A program made the position numbers and the translations under genes. Of a stretch of 64,000 bases of DNA, positions 44,390 through 57,881 are shown in pieces. The notes under the pieces are model-generated. The model ran no database searches and was not told the origin of the DNA. It saw only the letters and a program-made list of their open reading frames with translations. Origin of the DNA: Calycina herbarum (taxonomy: Eukaryota; Ascomycota; Leotiomycetes; Helotiales; Pezizellaceae). Numbering within the stretch: the first letter of the stretch is position 1; every line of letters starts with the position of its first letter. The stretch covers positions 1-64,000 of the forward strand of contig LLEY01000082.1 of assembly GCA_001414485.1 (NCBI GenBank). Direction: 5' to 3'.

Positions 44390-45230
44390 ATAGTATAATA
44401 TCTCTTCCTTACTCTACTAGTATCCTTCTAGATACCTACCGCGTCTACTATATTTAGTACCTTTGAGTAAAAGCTAGAGACGAGGAGCACGAGTATGTCT
44501 TTGTAAAAGACATATCTAAGAAGTACGAGTATTATATTAGATAGAACGCTGTTTATGTCCTAGTAAGCAGTCCTAAGTCTAAACTAAGTCTAAACCTATA
44601 CTAACTATCGTAGTTGCCCTGGTTTATAGAGAAGGAGTTTGCTGTCTTATAGCTCTTAGAAAGCCTAGTTACGATTAAGAAGGCTACTAAGGCTATTAAC
44701 AAGATCATAGTCGTTGCTACTACGGAGGCACCTAAGACTATAACGGAGTTATAGTACTCGCTCCTCGAGAAGACTCGGGCGCTTTACGTCGAGGTTGCTA
44801 TAAGTATTCCTTCCTTAGTTAGTACGGTTATAGAGGTGATTTAGACTAACATTTCAATAGGCTAGTAATGCTATACAAGTCTAGATTCGGGACCTCTTCG
44901 AGGCCTATCTGAAGAGCTTACGAGTCGCGGGTAGTTATTAAGATAAGAAACGTAAGTACGTAGAAGTAGAGAGAGTTCCTAGGGATAAGCCGGTTCGGGT
45001 CCCTTTTAGTAAGGAGAATAGTAAGGAGAAGGATTATAAGGACGAGGATAATAAGGAGGAGGCTAAGGCTGCTGCTATATAGCTGGCTAATAGAGTAGCT
45101 AGAGTAGAGGAGATTAAGCTTTAGATTCTATTTAGTAGCGACTTAGTATTATCTTCTTGTTTTTCTACTTTATCGATTTTAAGTTACTCGGGGGTAACTA
45201 GGATTAGTAGATATTCTAAACTCTTTACTT
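44390..45230 (+). pseudogene. Antisense coding region of gypsy D (RIP-inactivated)
   Basis: On the plus strand, opposite to gypsy D, a protein-like frame with few breaks reads KARDEEHEYVFVKDISKKYE, then FIEKEFAVLQLLESL-like helix, IIVVATTEAPKTITEL and a Lys/Glu-rich part (EDNKEEAKAAA in another frame). Its place between integrase and 3' LTR matches the antisense ORFs of A, E and F, but the sequence is a different type. Function unknown. Confidence 0.5.
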
Positions 45231-48200
45231 ATTCTTATCTGTTTCCTATATATATATCTATTTAGAGAGGAGTCGAGGTAGTCCTAGTTACTCTAGATAT
45301 TTAACGTAGAAGTCTCTTAATCGATATAGTAAACCTTGAAAATTATTAGTAGGATACTAAGTAGGGTCTAAATCGTAGCTAACCTATTTTACTTAATACT
45401 ATAGTTGTCTTCTAAAAAGTCTACTAGTGAGAATCTCTTAAACTTCCTATTCTTATATACTCTAAATAATCTCTAGAAGTAGCTCTAGGGCTTCCTATCT
45501 AGGTAGAGAGGTATTCGGGTTCTTAGACAGTATATTCGTAGCGAAAACGTTATAAATTAATAATCCTTCTAAGAGCTTTAATCTATAAGAGTATTCTACA
45601 CGTTCTAGTATTTTAAAGAGTTCTGTCTACTACTTAGCTAGCTTTCAGCTAGGTCGATTTATCTTAAGATTCCTTATTAATAAGTAGACTTTATTACTAA
45701 TATCCTAGTTAATAGGTCTTCGGTGTTAATTCGTATTATCTTATATTCTCTACTAGGCTTCGGTTATATTATCTTTAGCTACGTTCTAGGCCGAGTATAT
45801 ACGTCGGGCTATTTTAGCTACTTTATTATAATTTAATCGTTCCTAGGGAATAGAAGTCTTTAAGGTATTCTAGTCCTACGAGGTTCTCGAATTAAGTCTA
45901 AACTTAAGCTAATAAGAGGTTATACTAATCGAGGAGTATAGAAGGGTTATTTATACTTAGTCTATTAGAGGAATTAACTCGCTCTAATTATCCTAGTAGT
46001 AGGTTATAAAAGGCCTTAGCCTCTAATCGATATATCGGTTTATAATCTCTGTCTAACTATCTGTTTATTTATAGTAAGCTATAGAGAGCTTAAGCTTAAT
46101 ACTGATAATATAACAGAATTCCGTCTAAAAAGCTAAGACGAATTAAGGTTCTCTATTAGACGTAATCGATTTAGAATAGTGTCTAAAACAATAGATCTAT
46201 TATATAAAAAGTTAAGCTAATCCTCTAGTATCAGTTATAGAATTATAAGGAATAGATACTAAGTTCTTTCTAAAGTAGTTAATAAATACTAGTATAGTGT
46301 TATATCTATATTTATCTTTTGAAAAGGACTTAAAATCTATATATAAATACTATATCGGGTAATTAAGAACTAGTAGTAGGTGAAGAAACCCTTACTATTT
46401 AGTCTATTAAGAATAAGAGTATCTATACGCTCGGCAGTTAGCTACGTATACTTTATAGTCTAAACCTATACTGATCTAGTAGTAGACAGGAGCTAATAAC
46501 TAGTATATCTTTTAGACACTTAGGTAAGTACTAGATACTTAGTTATAGACTTCTTATATTAGATTTATATAGAGTTTAGTATTTCTTTAGATATAAAGCC
46601 GTTCTCTAAATAGAAGTAAATTATCTAGTAAGATAGTATAACTGTTCTTAAGCTAGCTACGCTCTTCTTAGAAGGATTATATATTATCTGCCTTTAGCCT
46701 CTAAATTAGGTCTAACCTATATTCTAGTATAATATCTAGCTAAATTATACTAATAGATATCGCTTATTTTTATAAAAAGATCTAAGTAAGGTCGGCGTTA
46801 ATTTAGAGATCTAATCTAACAGGTCTAAAAAGAGTATATAAGCGGCTATCTAACTTAACTTAATCTTATATTTTAATATCTTACTCGTGTCTAGTTAGGA
46901 TATCTACCTTTTAATTTACTATTCTAGACATGAATTAGATCTAGAAATTAAAGTTAGATAGGAATTCTATCTATCGTACTTACTTAGTTATAAGTAGCTT
47001 AGTTATTATAAAGTATTCTAAGAATCTATAGTTTAAGTATACGTTGATATAGCTCTAATATAATATAAGTTTAAGCTACTATTTCTTAAATACTTTAATA
47101 ATTATAAACAATTCCTTGTCGTAGATTTCCTAATTCGCTTCGTAGCCGACTAGGACGTAGGAGTAAAAACCTATAGAATACTACCGATTACTATATTATT
47201 AGAAGAATATACCTGCTATTACTCTATTAGAAGAGTCTGTCTCTAGCTTCGTATTAAGTTCAGAGTCGAAGTAGTATAAAGCTTAAACTAAGAGTAGCTA
47301 GGTCTATAATTCTTTGAAGGCTTTCTCGTATTCGAGTGTCTACTGAAACGGCTCTAAAGAGCGCGTTATAGTAGTTAGAGGTTTTACGATTTTACCGAAG
47401 TTCTTAATAAATTATCTATAGAAACTATAAAAGCCTAGGTAGGACTTTATACCTGTTATAGTGCTAGGTTAGGCCTAGTTGTATAGAGGTTCTACTTTCT
47501 TAGAGTCTACTTCGAGTCTTTTTATAGTTAATATATAACTAAGATATTTAACTTAGGTAATACTAAATTCGCTTTTCTTAATATCTACTTAGAGTCCTGC
47601 TTCTTAGAGCCGATTTAGAATCTTTCTAACTTATTCCTTATATTCTTTAATACTATCTAAATAAATTAATATATCGTCTAAGTAAGTAATATAGAAGTTA
47701 TCTAGATATTCGATTAAGACGTTGTTTATATAACGTTAGTAGATAGCAGGTCTATTATAGAGTCTAAAAGAAAGGACCTTATATTTATATATTCTATACC
47801 TAGTCTTAAACGTGGTTATCTCTTCTAAGTCGAGGTCTATTTAGATATAGTAGAAGGCTTATTATATATCTAACTTAGTAAAGATCTTAGCTTTTCTTAT
47901 TCTCGAAAGGAGTTTGTTAATACGAGGAATCGAGTAGAGGTCGTTTTAGGTAAGAGTATTAAGCTTCTAATAATCGATATAGAACTGTAGCTTATTACTA
48001 TTAGGCTTTTTAATAAAGAGTACTAGTAAGGCGAAAGAACTATTACTATTGACGATAAATCCTTTATTTAAATTATTAATAAGGTACTCTTTCGTCGCTT
48101 ATAGCTCTATAGTTAACTGTTGATATAGTAGAGAGTAGGAGGTAAGAAGTGGTTTATTTAAAATAATTTTATAATTATATTTATAGTAAGGAGGAAGTTT

Positions 48201-49153
48201 ATCTAAGGCTGCCTTTGAGAATATATCTTAGTATAAGAAATAATATTTAGAGAGTTAGGACTATATTAGATCTATAGTCTTAGCGTCGTCTATAGGTAGA
48301 GCTAACTTCTCTTCGATAATCCGATCTAATTCGTAGATACTAGTTATAAAGAACTTAGTATTAGGTTATTTTATATTAAAATATAAAGTATTTATACTTA
48401 TCTTACTAATAAATAAGTATATAGTCTAATCTGTCTAAGCTGTACTTGTAGGTTAGAGAGGATTTAGACCAGAGTCGGAGGTAGAAAGGTTAGAAGTTAG
48501 AGTCGTAGATAATAGTAATAACTTAGCTAAGAGTTTACTCTTCTTCTGTCGTTTTTCGTCTTAATAGAGAGCGTAATCCCTTTAATTCGTATCTAACTAT
48601 ATATTTAAATAAGGCTTCTAGATCTAGCTAGAAGTTAAAGAAAGTAAGATCTTCTTTCTAAAGTAAGAAGTTAGTAGGGTTTTAGCTAGCTAAATAAGTT
48701 AATTCCTAGTAGAGTTAAGAAGAATTTTAAAGTGTTTTAACTATTTATTTCTAATAATTAAGTCTTATTATCTAAGATCTAGGACGATAAAGAGGCAGTT
48801 ATAAATATAACGTCTATCTAGGTTTAGATATAGCTGTATAAACTACGTTATCTTACTCTTAATACTACTGTTATATCTACGAACAGGTACTAAGTATAGT
48901 AAATTTTAAATCTGTAATCCTAGTAATTAGGTTAGTTATAGAGTTAAAGGTCGATTTAAGAATAGAAAACCGTTCGCTTCTATATCTATTAAAGCTTATA
49001 ACTTAATACCGTATCTATATATACTAAGGGTTATATCTATAAGGAATTGATTTCCTCTTATAAGGCTAGAAAGATCAAGGTTTAATAGGTTATATTTACG
49101 TAGGCCTAGGAAGGAGTCTTTACCTAGGCTGCCTTGTTTTCTCTCTAATCTAG
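45231..49153 (-). mobile_element. Gypsy element D, left part (reverse strand, RIPed)
   Basis: The reverse strand encodes, from right to left, a protease-side region, reverse transcriptase (FTKLDIQQAFYYIQI; ITYLDDILIYLD near 47,680), RNase H (YDKELFVIIK) and integrase to about 45.3 kb. Here the YLDD box survives. The element is interrupted at 49154 by gypsy E (TSD TCTAG) and resumes at 63184. Confidence 0.78.
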
Positions 49154-49580
49154 TGTAACGAAACTCAAACGAACTAAACAAAGATAACTAAGTCTCGAAG
49201 GTTAGTATACAGATAAGAAGTATAAATACGCCGGGTTATTTACTTAGAAGTGAACTCGTTACTTATATTAAAGATGTTAAATAATATAATAAGATTAATA
49301 ACTAAAGTTAAGTACGAAGCTCCTATCTAGATAGTAGACGTGCTAGTATATATAGAACCTTCGTTCCCCTAGGTAGCTAACTCGCTCGTCGAGCTGGCAA
49401 TCCAACGAGCTGGTTCGCCTAGCGATCTAGCGGTCTATTACGTAATTAATATAATAAAATCCTTAGATCGCTTAGCTAACCTAACCGATCCCTATCTATT
49501 ATAAAAGTGTTTCGATAGTGCTTAACCTATTAGGACGCTGCCTAGTCTTTACTTATTATATATATACGTGATTTATAACA
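49154..49580 (-). repeat. Gypsy E 3' LTR
   Basis: 427 bp, TGTAACGAAAC to TTTATAACA on the plus strand. The adjoining CTATCCCCTTCTTAGC is the reverse complement of the purine tract that precedes the 3' LTR. Confidence 0.9.
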
Positions 49581-49769
49581 CTATCCCCTTCTTAGCTTAG
49601 CGTGTCCCTACGCTTAAGTATAACCTAAGAAATATTATTAGAAGGCTAACAGCCTTCTTCCCTTTTTACTATGCTACCTAATCGTTTAGTAAAACGTACT
49701 AAGTATATTACTCTTAGAAAAGAAATTAACTTATCTAGAATAAAAATAGCATCTTATACTTGATGTTTA

Positions 49770-50222
49770 AAAGCTGGTTTTATAAATGAATATATCGCTT
49801 TTTAAGATAAAAGTCTAAATCGCTATAGTCGTTATATAAAGAATAGTAAGACTTACGATGTTCGCGAGGTAAACTATATGCTGACTATTTGAGATTAGGA
49901 GTCTGTAGATGCTTAGATCTAACGACTAGAGGACGAGGCCGATGAGGCTATAGCGAAAGTCCTTCGAGTTAATAAGCAGAAGAAGCTGCTTTACGCCTAG
50001 AAGTAGAGAATGATAGTAGCTGGTCTTAACTCTCTTAAGAAGCTAGATGCTGCTGAAGAATTAGAAAGAAAGGAAAAGGAGAAGGAGAAGGAAAAGAAGC
50101 GGATAGAAGAAGAGGCTGCTAAGCTGGCCGCCCTTCCTACGCCTGACGTTTCCGACCCTGCCCTCGCTCTAGGCCTTAACCTAGCCTTTCTCGAGTCCTT
50201 TCCTACTAACTACGCGATGTAG
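49770..50222 (+). pseudogene. Antisense ORF of gypsy E (best preserved copy)
   Basis: Open from 50010 to 50222 and readable further upstream through RIP stops. The deduced protein has NRYSRYIKNSKTYDVREVNY, where Tyr stands for Cys in a likely CSRC...CDV motif, then ESVDAW and QRLEDEADEAIAKVLRVNKQ, then LNSLKKLDAAEELERKEKEK and an Ala/Pro-rich end LGLNLAFLESFPTNYAM. A Cys-rich head followed by a charged coiled coil resembles many unassigned fungal proteins found with repeats. It is convergent with the element's integrase end. The 70-residue open part is unusual in such RIPed DNA. Confidence 0.75.
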
Positions 50223-51098
50223 GTAGACCTAGGTTTCGATAGTAGAACTCCTAAAGTTCTTCTAAGTACTAGCTAATGTTTTTTCTAGGTTTCTAAGTGT
50301 TTTCTAAATATAGGTAATCTAACTATTTAATTAAATACTTAATCTTGCCTCTAATAATCTTATAGTTAAGAATCCTTTTAACTTTATATTCAGTGTTTAG
50401 GTTTACTAGTTGAATTTCTATAAGTAGGGCTAGTAGTGCTCCTAGTAGTGCTGGTTTAAGTAAGGATATATAGAATACTAGATAGATGTTTATTATCCTT
50501 AGTAGTGCTAATTTATAATTTAAAGGTTCTTTAACTTGTTTAATTTTAAATAGTCTAAGTTTTTTATAATCTAGTTTATTACTTAGTCTTTTTATATTAA
50601 TATTCTTTTATACTAAGTAGACTTTATCCCCCTCTTTTAGCGTTAGCTCTTAACTATGTCGTTTATTATAGTAGTATACGTTTCTTTCTATTATAAATTA
50701 CAGATCCTCTATAAGTTCCTTATATAGACTCTTGATTTTTAAGACCTAAATATAAGCAAGTTAGTTATTAATAGTTATAGATAGTAGTTCTTAATATATT
50801 ATTAATTTATATCTAAAGTTAGTATAGAATAGTATAATAAGTATTATTTCTATTACTAAACTGTTATAAGCGAACTATGTTAAGGGCAGTAGTTCTACCT
50901 AGTTATCTTATTAGTAGTTTATATAATAACAAAGGTATGTTTTAACTACTTAATTCATCTGTTCGTTTTCTCTATTTATTTAAGAGTAGAAAGCTATAGA
51001 GAGCTTCCTTTTTACACTTAATCGTTTTATAAGAGCGATCTAAAATTTCAAGGTAAAGAGCTTGTCTCTGTCTAAGAGTATCTCTTTAGATAGTCTAT

Positions 51099-51561
51099 TG
51101 TCACGAATCACGGTATACGTAGTAAGTAGTCTAGACGGCGTTCTAACAGAATAAGGCATAATATCTAGGAAAGGAAAGTAACATAGGAGGAAATCAGTAA
51201 TATAGAAGAACATTAGAGATTTCAGGATCTTACTATTATAGTAATATTAGAAGTCACGTATAGTTATGTAACATAATCGCCTACATCGCTCTAGTCGCCT
51301 TAATCGCGAGCGACGCGAGCAACGCGAGTAATATAAGCGACGTACTTTAGAAACGAAGGTTCTATATAAGACTAGCACGTCTGCTATTAGATAGGAGCTT
51401 CGTACTTAACTTTAGTTATTAATCTTATTATCTTATTTAATATCTTTGATATAAGTAACGAGTTCACTTCTAAGTAAACAACCGGTATATTCATACTTCT
51501 TACTATATACTAACCTTCAAGACTTAGTTATCTTTGTTTAGTTCGTTCGAGTTTCGTTATA
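51099..51561 (+). repeat. Gypsy F 5' LTR
   Basis: 463 bp, TGTCACG to TTCGTTATA. Its partner is at 57419-57881. Confidence 0.9.
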
Positions 51562-51595
51562 TATTAAGTACCTGCTTAGAAGTAAGATCGCTACT

Positions 51596-52460
51596 ATGTC
51601 GGCAACCTCTTCTACTCTAAGAACCGCTCTACCAAGGCTAGCTGCGGACCCCCTAGTCACACTAGTTACACTAGTTACTACTCTTCGAGAGGAAGTAAGA
51701 CTTCCTCTTCCGAAGCCGTTTAATAGCTTACCTAAGAAGCTAGCTGAATTCTTAATAAAGGCTTCCTTCTACTTAAGTTTTTATTATACCTAGTTTCTAA
51801 GTAAAACTAACTAGGTTATATAGTTGTCTACCTATCTTAAAGAGGCAGCTTATAACTGGTTAGAACCATACCTAGAGGATTACTAGATAAATAAAATAGT
51901 AGATAGAAAAGTCTCTCTTTAGATATTTAAGAAAACGAGGGATTTGTTTAAGAATATTTAAGGATTTAGAGAGGGAATCAACTAGGCTTTTAAGGATGTT
52001 AATATAAAGAAAAAGGCAGTTAGAGCTTTATATATACTTAGGTAGAAGGGATTAGCTACTAAGTACGCCTTATAATTTCAATAGTACTCTATATAAATAG
52101 GATAGAACGATAAAGTATTATATAAACAATTCTATTATAGACTTAAGAATAACATAAAGGATAAAATCGTATAAGAGGATTTTCTAGATATATTAAATAA
52201 ATTAATAAATAACATAATTAGAATTAACAACTATATTTATAAAAGAAATCTAGAGAGGAAAGGAAGTTATAGTTATTAACATAGAAAAAGTAGACGAAAA
52301 GATTATAAAGATCTTATAAAAATCGACACTACTTAGAAATCATAAGTTCTAGGGAAGGAATCTAAGAAAGAAAACTCCTAGAGAAGAGGATTATCCTAGA
52401 AAGAGCAAAATCGTTAACGCGAGTAGAACTTATATTATAACTATAGTCTTCCTAGCTATA
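51596..52460 (+). pseudogene. Gypsy F gag (RIP-inactivated)
   Basis: Opens with ATG at 51596 and runs 65 codons before the first RIP stop; continuing, KEAAYNWLEPYLEDY is the retrotransposon gag (PF03732-like) signature region. It ends near a zinc knuckle in which Cys codons are changed to Tyr (NLYYNYSLPSYKANKYS). Confidence 0.78.
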
Positions 52461-55400
52461 AAGCAAATAAGTATAGTAAGAAGAAAGACTTTAAAAGGAA
52501 ACAAGCTAACGCTACTATCTAAAAAGAAGTAGCTTTAATAGAAAAAATCGAACTCATAGACAAAGAACTTAAGACTAGAGGTTATAGTACGTAAATTAAA
52601 ACAGACGCTATAGATATAACAGCAGGCACTATATACTTATAGCTAAATAAAGGAATTAAGTTATAAGTTAGTAAGGTATAGAACACTAATAATAATAGGG
52701 ATCTATTACTTAAAGAATATTATAATACACAGTCGGAAATAGATTATAAATTACCTCTTTAGGTAGAATATAAATCACTACTATTAACAAGTTCGTTAGA
52801 GTCGTTAGAATCGATATCTAACTCGTTAGAAGTAGATCTAGGAATATATAAGCCTAAACAAGGCAAGATATAGGCATTTATTAGAACTTTTAAAAGAGGG
52901 AATAAATAGGTATATATAGAAAACTAGAAACCTAATTTCTAGAGCCTATATTCTACTTAAGGAATTAACTCTACTATTTTAACTACCTATAAAATAGTTT
53001 AAAATAAATAGGACAGAATAACTTTAGTAAGCCTTATTACTAGAAGGGAAACTATTAAATTTAAAGAACCTAGACCAGAATAAGCAGTATCTAGCAAACT
53101 ATCTAGTACGCCTAAGATAGGAGATATTTAGATAGTCGTAGATCTATAAGAAGAAACCAGCAAATAGTAATAGTAGGGTCCTAACGACTTTATAGGACGC
53201 CTTAAAACTAGTTTTTTAGGTACACTACCTGATAATAGAGAAGCTATACTAGAAATAGGAAGCTAGTATACTATAGTCGCTTTAGTCAGAAAAGTCGGAG
53301 TAATATTTTAGGAATTATAAAACAGGAAGTTATTTAGTATAATCTTCTAGAAGATAAACGAATACAACATAGACTAAGAAACGGAGTTAGTATAGAAAGA
53401 GCTCTACTAACCGACAATTAGAGAATTAAACACTACCTCCAGAGAAAATCAACTTATAGTAACAGCGAAGATAAGAGGAAAGGAACTCCGAGTCTTAATT
53501 AATTTAGAAGTAATAAGTAATTTTCTTTCCCTAGCAGCTTAGAAAAAGCTAAACGTCCTAATTAAAGGTATAAAGCTATACTACCTAGGAGTAGTTAATA
53601 GAACAGACGTTATATACTAAAATAGAATTATTAATTAGTAAACTATTCTAATAAATATCACTATTAAAGGATACTACTTAGACATATAATTTAATATTAT
53701 TAAAATAGAAAGCAAGGAAGTAATACTAAATATACTATAGATTAAGAAACATAATCTAGATATTAATTAAAAGGCTCGAATAATAACCTTTAGTCAATAT
53801 AATTATATAGGTTCGTAATTATAACTACAAGGCTAGAACGAGGTTAGCGCCACCTCTTCTAAGACGCTAGAACACCTAGCCCAGAGTCCTCTACAGGTTA
53901 GCAGAACAGCTGATAACGAAATACCTATATAGTATAAAGAATTTAGAGCTTTGTTCAAGAACCCGGAAAACTTATAAGCTTTACTAGAACATTGCCTATA
54001 AGATTATAAGATTAAATTAAAAGAGGGTTATCACCTCTTAAAGCAGAAGCTTCGGTTATATAACTAGAAAAGCCTACAGAGGATAGAAAGTTATATAAAA
54101 GAAGGTATTAAGAAGAGATATATTAGAAAATCTAAGTCGCTAATTACCTTAAATATACTTATTATTAAAAAGAAAGACGATCTAGACAGAAGAGTATATA
54201 TTAATTACTAAGAAGTAAATCACACTATAGTTAAGGACGCTTATCTACTACCACCTAGCTAATACTTATAAGACAAGTTAGACAAAGTAGTACGATTTAT
54301 AAAATTAGATTAACAAAACGCCTACAAACTTATATAAATAAAAGTCGAGAATAAATAGAAGACAGCATTTACCTTACTATTAAGCTTTTATAAATACATA
54401 GTTATGCCTTTTAGACTTTATAACATACTAGCTATATATTAGAGATAAAATAATAACATTTTAGAAGATCTTCTAAAAGTAATAGTAATTTATTACCTAG
54501 ATAATATCCTAATCTTCTTAGAAAAAGAAGAGGAATATAAGAGACATATTAAAGAAGTTTTACAACAACTTATAAAAGTTAACTCTTAGTTAAAAATCTC
54601 AAAATACGAGTTTAGAGTAACTTAGACCCTCTTCCTAAGATAGGTATTCAGCTTAGAGAAAATAGAGATAGATCTAGCAAAGATCTAGAACGTCTTAAAC
54701 TAGAAGTTACTAGAAAATATAAAAGACGTATAGTCCTTCCTTAGATTTATAAACTTTTGCCGTCCGTTTATTTAAAACTATACAAAGATTACTAAACCAA
54801 TGTTAAGACTAGTTAAGAAAGCTATTAAGTTTATATAGAATAAACAGACAAAGGACGCTTTTTAGAAAATCAAAGCAAAGTTTATAGAAGAACCTATTCT
54901 ATACGATTTTAATATAGAAAAGCCTAGTATAATCGAAATAAACGCCTTAGACATAGTAGTAGAAGCAGTTTACCTATAGCTAAATAATAAAAGAAAACTT
55001 ATACCTATTATATATTATTCTAAGACATTTAACCTAGTATAACAAAACTATAGTATTTTTAATAAAGAATTACTTACTATAGTATTAGCTTTAGAATATT
55101 AGAGAATTTATTTATAGCTAGTAAAACACCTAGTTATAGTTTTATTTAACTACGAGAACCTTAGGACATTTACAACTACTAAGGAACTTATAATAAGACA
55201 ATTAGCTAGATAGTTAGAGATATTAAAAGGATTTAATATTATTATTTAATATATAAAAGAAACGTTAAATACTTAAGCTAATACTCTTAGTCAGAAACCT
55301 AGATATAAGAGAGATAAAGAATATAAAAAGATTATAATCTTAAAAACTCTTAAAAATAGAGACTTAGTACCTACTATATATAAAATAGCAGCAATAAACA

Positions 55401-56765
55401 ACATCTAGATAGATAAGATTTAAAATATATATAAAGGTTATAATTAGTATATAAAAGGGAAACTATAGGTTCCTAGCTTATATATAAAGGAGTTCGTCTA
55501 GGAATACTATACTACGCCTACTTACAGTTACTAAGGAATTCGCAGAACCCTCTAAAGAATAAGACAACACTACTATGTTAATCAGTTATCTATAATAGTT
55601 AAGGAAGTAATAATAGAATATAATACCTATACTAGGAACAAGGCTTCCTACTATACTCCTTATAGATAGATAAACACTACTCTAATACTATAAATACCTT
55701 AGAAATTAATATCTATAGATTTTATTATTAAATTACTAAAATCTAAAAATCTAATAACAAGAGTTAAATATAACATAATCCTAGTTATTATAAAATAACT
55801 TACAAAGTATATAATTCTAATAGTATATATAGAATTAAGTATAGCTAAGGAATTAGCATTTATATTCCTTAGAGAAGTAGTCTTAAGACATAGACTACTA
55901 GAAGAAATACTCTTAGATAGAGACAAGCTCTTTATCTTAAAATTTTAGATCGCTCTTATAGAACGATTAGGTACGAAAAGAAAGCTTTTAACAGCTTTCT
56001 ACTCTTAAATAAATAAAGGAAATAAACAGATAAATCAAGTAGTTAAAACATACCTTCGTTATTATATAAACTACTAGTAAGACAACTAAGTAGAATTATT
56101 ACCCTTAGCACAGTTTGCCTATAATAGTTTAGTAACAGAAACAACACTTATTATACCATTCTACGCTAATTTTAAGTATAAATTATCAGCGTATTAAGAA
56201 CCGCTGTCTACGACTATTAACAACCAGCTTACTCGTATTTACGTCTTAAAAATCAAAGGGCTATATAAGGAACTTACAAAGGATTTATAATTCATAGCCA
56301 AAAGAAATACATACTACTATAACAAACAACGTAGTTAGGAGCTAACGCTAAAAGAGGGAGATAAAGTCTACTTAGTATAAAAGAATATTAATATAAAAAG
56401 ACTAAGTAATAAATTAGATTATAAAAAACTTAGACTATTTAAAATCAAACACGTTAAAGAACCTTTAAATTATAAATTAGCACTACTAAGGATAATAAAC
56501 ATCTATCTAGTATTCTATATATCCTTACTTAAACTAGCACTACTAGGAGCACCACTAGCTCTACTTATAGAGATTTAACTAGTAAACCTAGACGCTAAAT
56601 ATAAAGTTAAAAAGATTCTTAACTATAAGATTATTAGAAGTAAGATTAAGTATTTAATTAGATAGTTAGATTACCTATACTTAGAAAACACTTAGGAATT
56701 AAAAAGTAATCTTAACTATTACTTAGAAGAACTTTAGGAGTTCTACTACTAAAACCTAGGGTTAC

Positions 56766-57240
56766 CTACATCTCGTAGTTAGAAGGGAAAGCCTTAAGGA
56801 AAGCTAAATCAAGGGTTAGCTTAGTAACAAAAGCGGGGTCGCTAGAAGAAGAGGGGGCCGCTAGCTAAGCAACCTCTAATTCCCTCTCTTCTTTCTCTTT
56901 CTCTGCTCTTTCTTTCTTATCAGCTTTATCAAGTTCTTATAAGTTAGTAAGACTACGACAGAGTATCTCTTACTCCTGCTCTATAAGGAAGCGTTATTGT
57001 TTTCGTAGGCGAAGGATCTTCTACATAGCTTCTTCCTAAATCTTATAGGCTGTCTCTTCCTCTTATTATAACCTCTGCTTCTAGGCATTAATAGATTCCT
57101 ACTCGAAAATTAAGGGTATTTAATTTTACAACTCGACATCGTAAGATTTGCCCTTCCTAGTATACTTAGAATACTTAGAGCTACTAGGAACGCTAATACA
57201 TCGACAGCTGGTTTTTACATTTATATAACAAGTATAAGGA
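56766..57240 (-). pseudogene. Antisense ORF of gypsy F (RIP-inactivated)
   Basis: Minus strand, tail-to-tail with integrase. The frame with RIP stops read through contains SSKYSKYTRKGKSYDVE (CSKC...CDV before RIP), then ESINAW and KQRL, EEETAYKI, ILRLRKQQRFLIEQEQEI, LDKADKKERAEKEKEERELE, and the C-terminus LDLAFLKAFPSNYEM with the stop at 56768-56766. Alignment with the E copy is clear over the whole length. Confidence 0.75.
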
Positions 57241-57418
57241 ATCATTTCACGTCTTAAACGTTCGATTCAAAGAGCGTTAAGAGTTCTATATTATTTAAGC
57301 TTGTCTTTTAAGAGAGGTGTTAATAACATAATAGGAACTAGGGAGGCCGCTAGCCTCTTAACGATATTTCTTAGGCTATACTTAAGCGTAGGGACACGCT
57401 AGTCTAAGAAGGGGATAG

Positions 57419-57881
57419 TGTCACGAATCACGGTATACGTAGTAAGTAGTCTAGACAGCGTTCTAATAGGATAAGGTATAATATCCAGGAAAGGAAAGTA
57501 ACATAGGAGGAAATCAGTAATACAGAAGGACATTAGGGATTTCAGGATCTCACTATTATAGTAATATTAGAAGTCACGTATAGTTATATAACATAATCGC
57601 CTACATCGCTCTAGTCGCCTTAATCACGAGCGACGTAAGCAACGCGAGCGATGTAAGCAACACACTTTAGAAACGAAGGTTCTATATAAGACTAGCACGT
57701 CTGCTATTAGATAGAAGCTTCGTGCTTAACTTTAGTTATCAATCTTATTATCTTATTTAACATCTTTGATATAAGTAACGAGTTCACTTCTAAGTGAACA
57801 ACCGGCGCATTTATACTTCTTACTATATACCAACCTTCGAGACTTAGTCATCTTTGTTTAGTTCGTTCGAGTTTCGTTACA
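57419..57881 (+). repeat. Gypsy F 3' LTR
   Basis: 463 bp, preceded by the purine tract agtctaagaaggggatag. It differs from the 5' LTR only by C/T and G/A exchanges as far as I compared. Confidence 0.9.

Larger units (their letters stand above)
51099..57881 (+). mobile_element. Gypsy element F (6.8 kb, structurally complete, RIPed)
   Basis: 463-bp LTRs (51099-51561 and 57419-57881) begin TGTCACGAATCACGG and are flanked by exact TCTAT duplications (51094-51098, 57882-57886). Plus-strand order: gag starting MSATSSTLRTALPRLAADPL at 51596; zinc-knuckle remnant near 52,430; protease near 53,480; reverse transcriptase with YYLDNILIF near 54,490; RNase H (FNKELLTIVLALEY); integrase; and chromodomain-like KYLIRQLDYLYLENT near 56,650. 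An antisense ORF follows on the minus strand. The LTR copies differ by transitions only. It sits inside gypsy E and is the youngest of the three nested reverse/forward elements. Confidence 0.92.

Noticed and set aside
48996..49181. 61-residue minus-strand frame across the D/E border
   Set aside because: It runs from the E LTR into D and is an accident of the junction, although part of it belongs to the gypsy D polyprotein.
55699..55926. 75-residue minus-strand frame inside gypsy F
   Set aside because: It is antisense to integrase of F, with hydrophobic, AT-driven composition.
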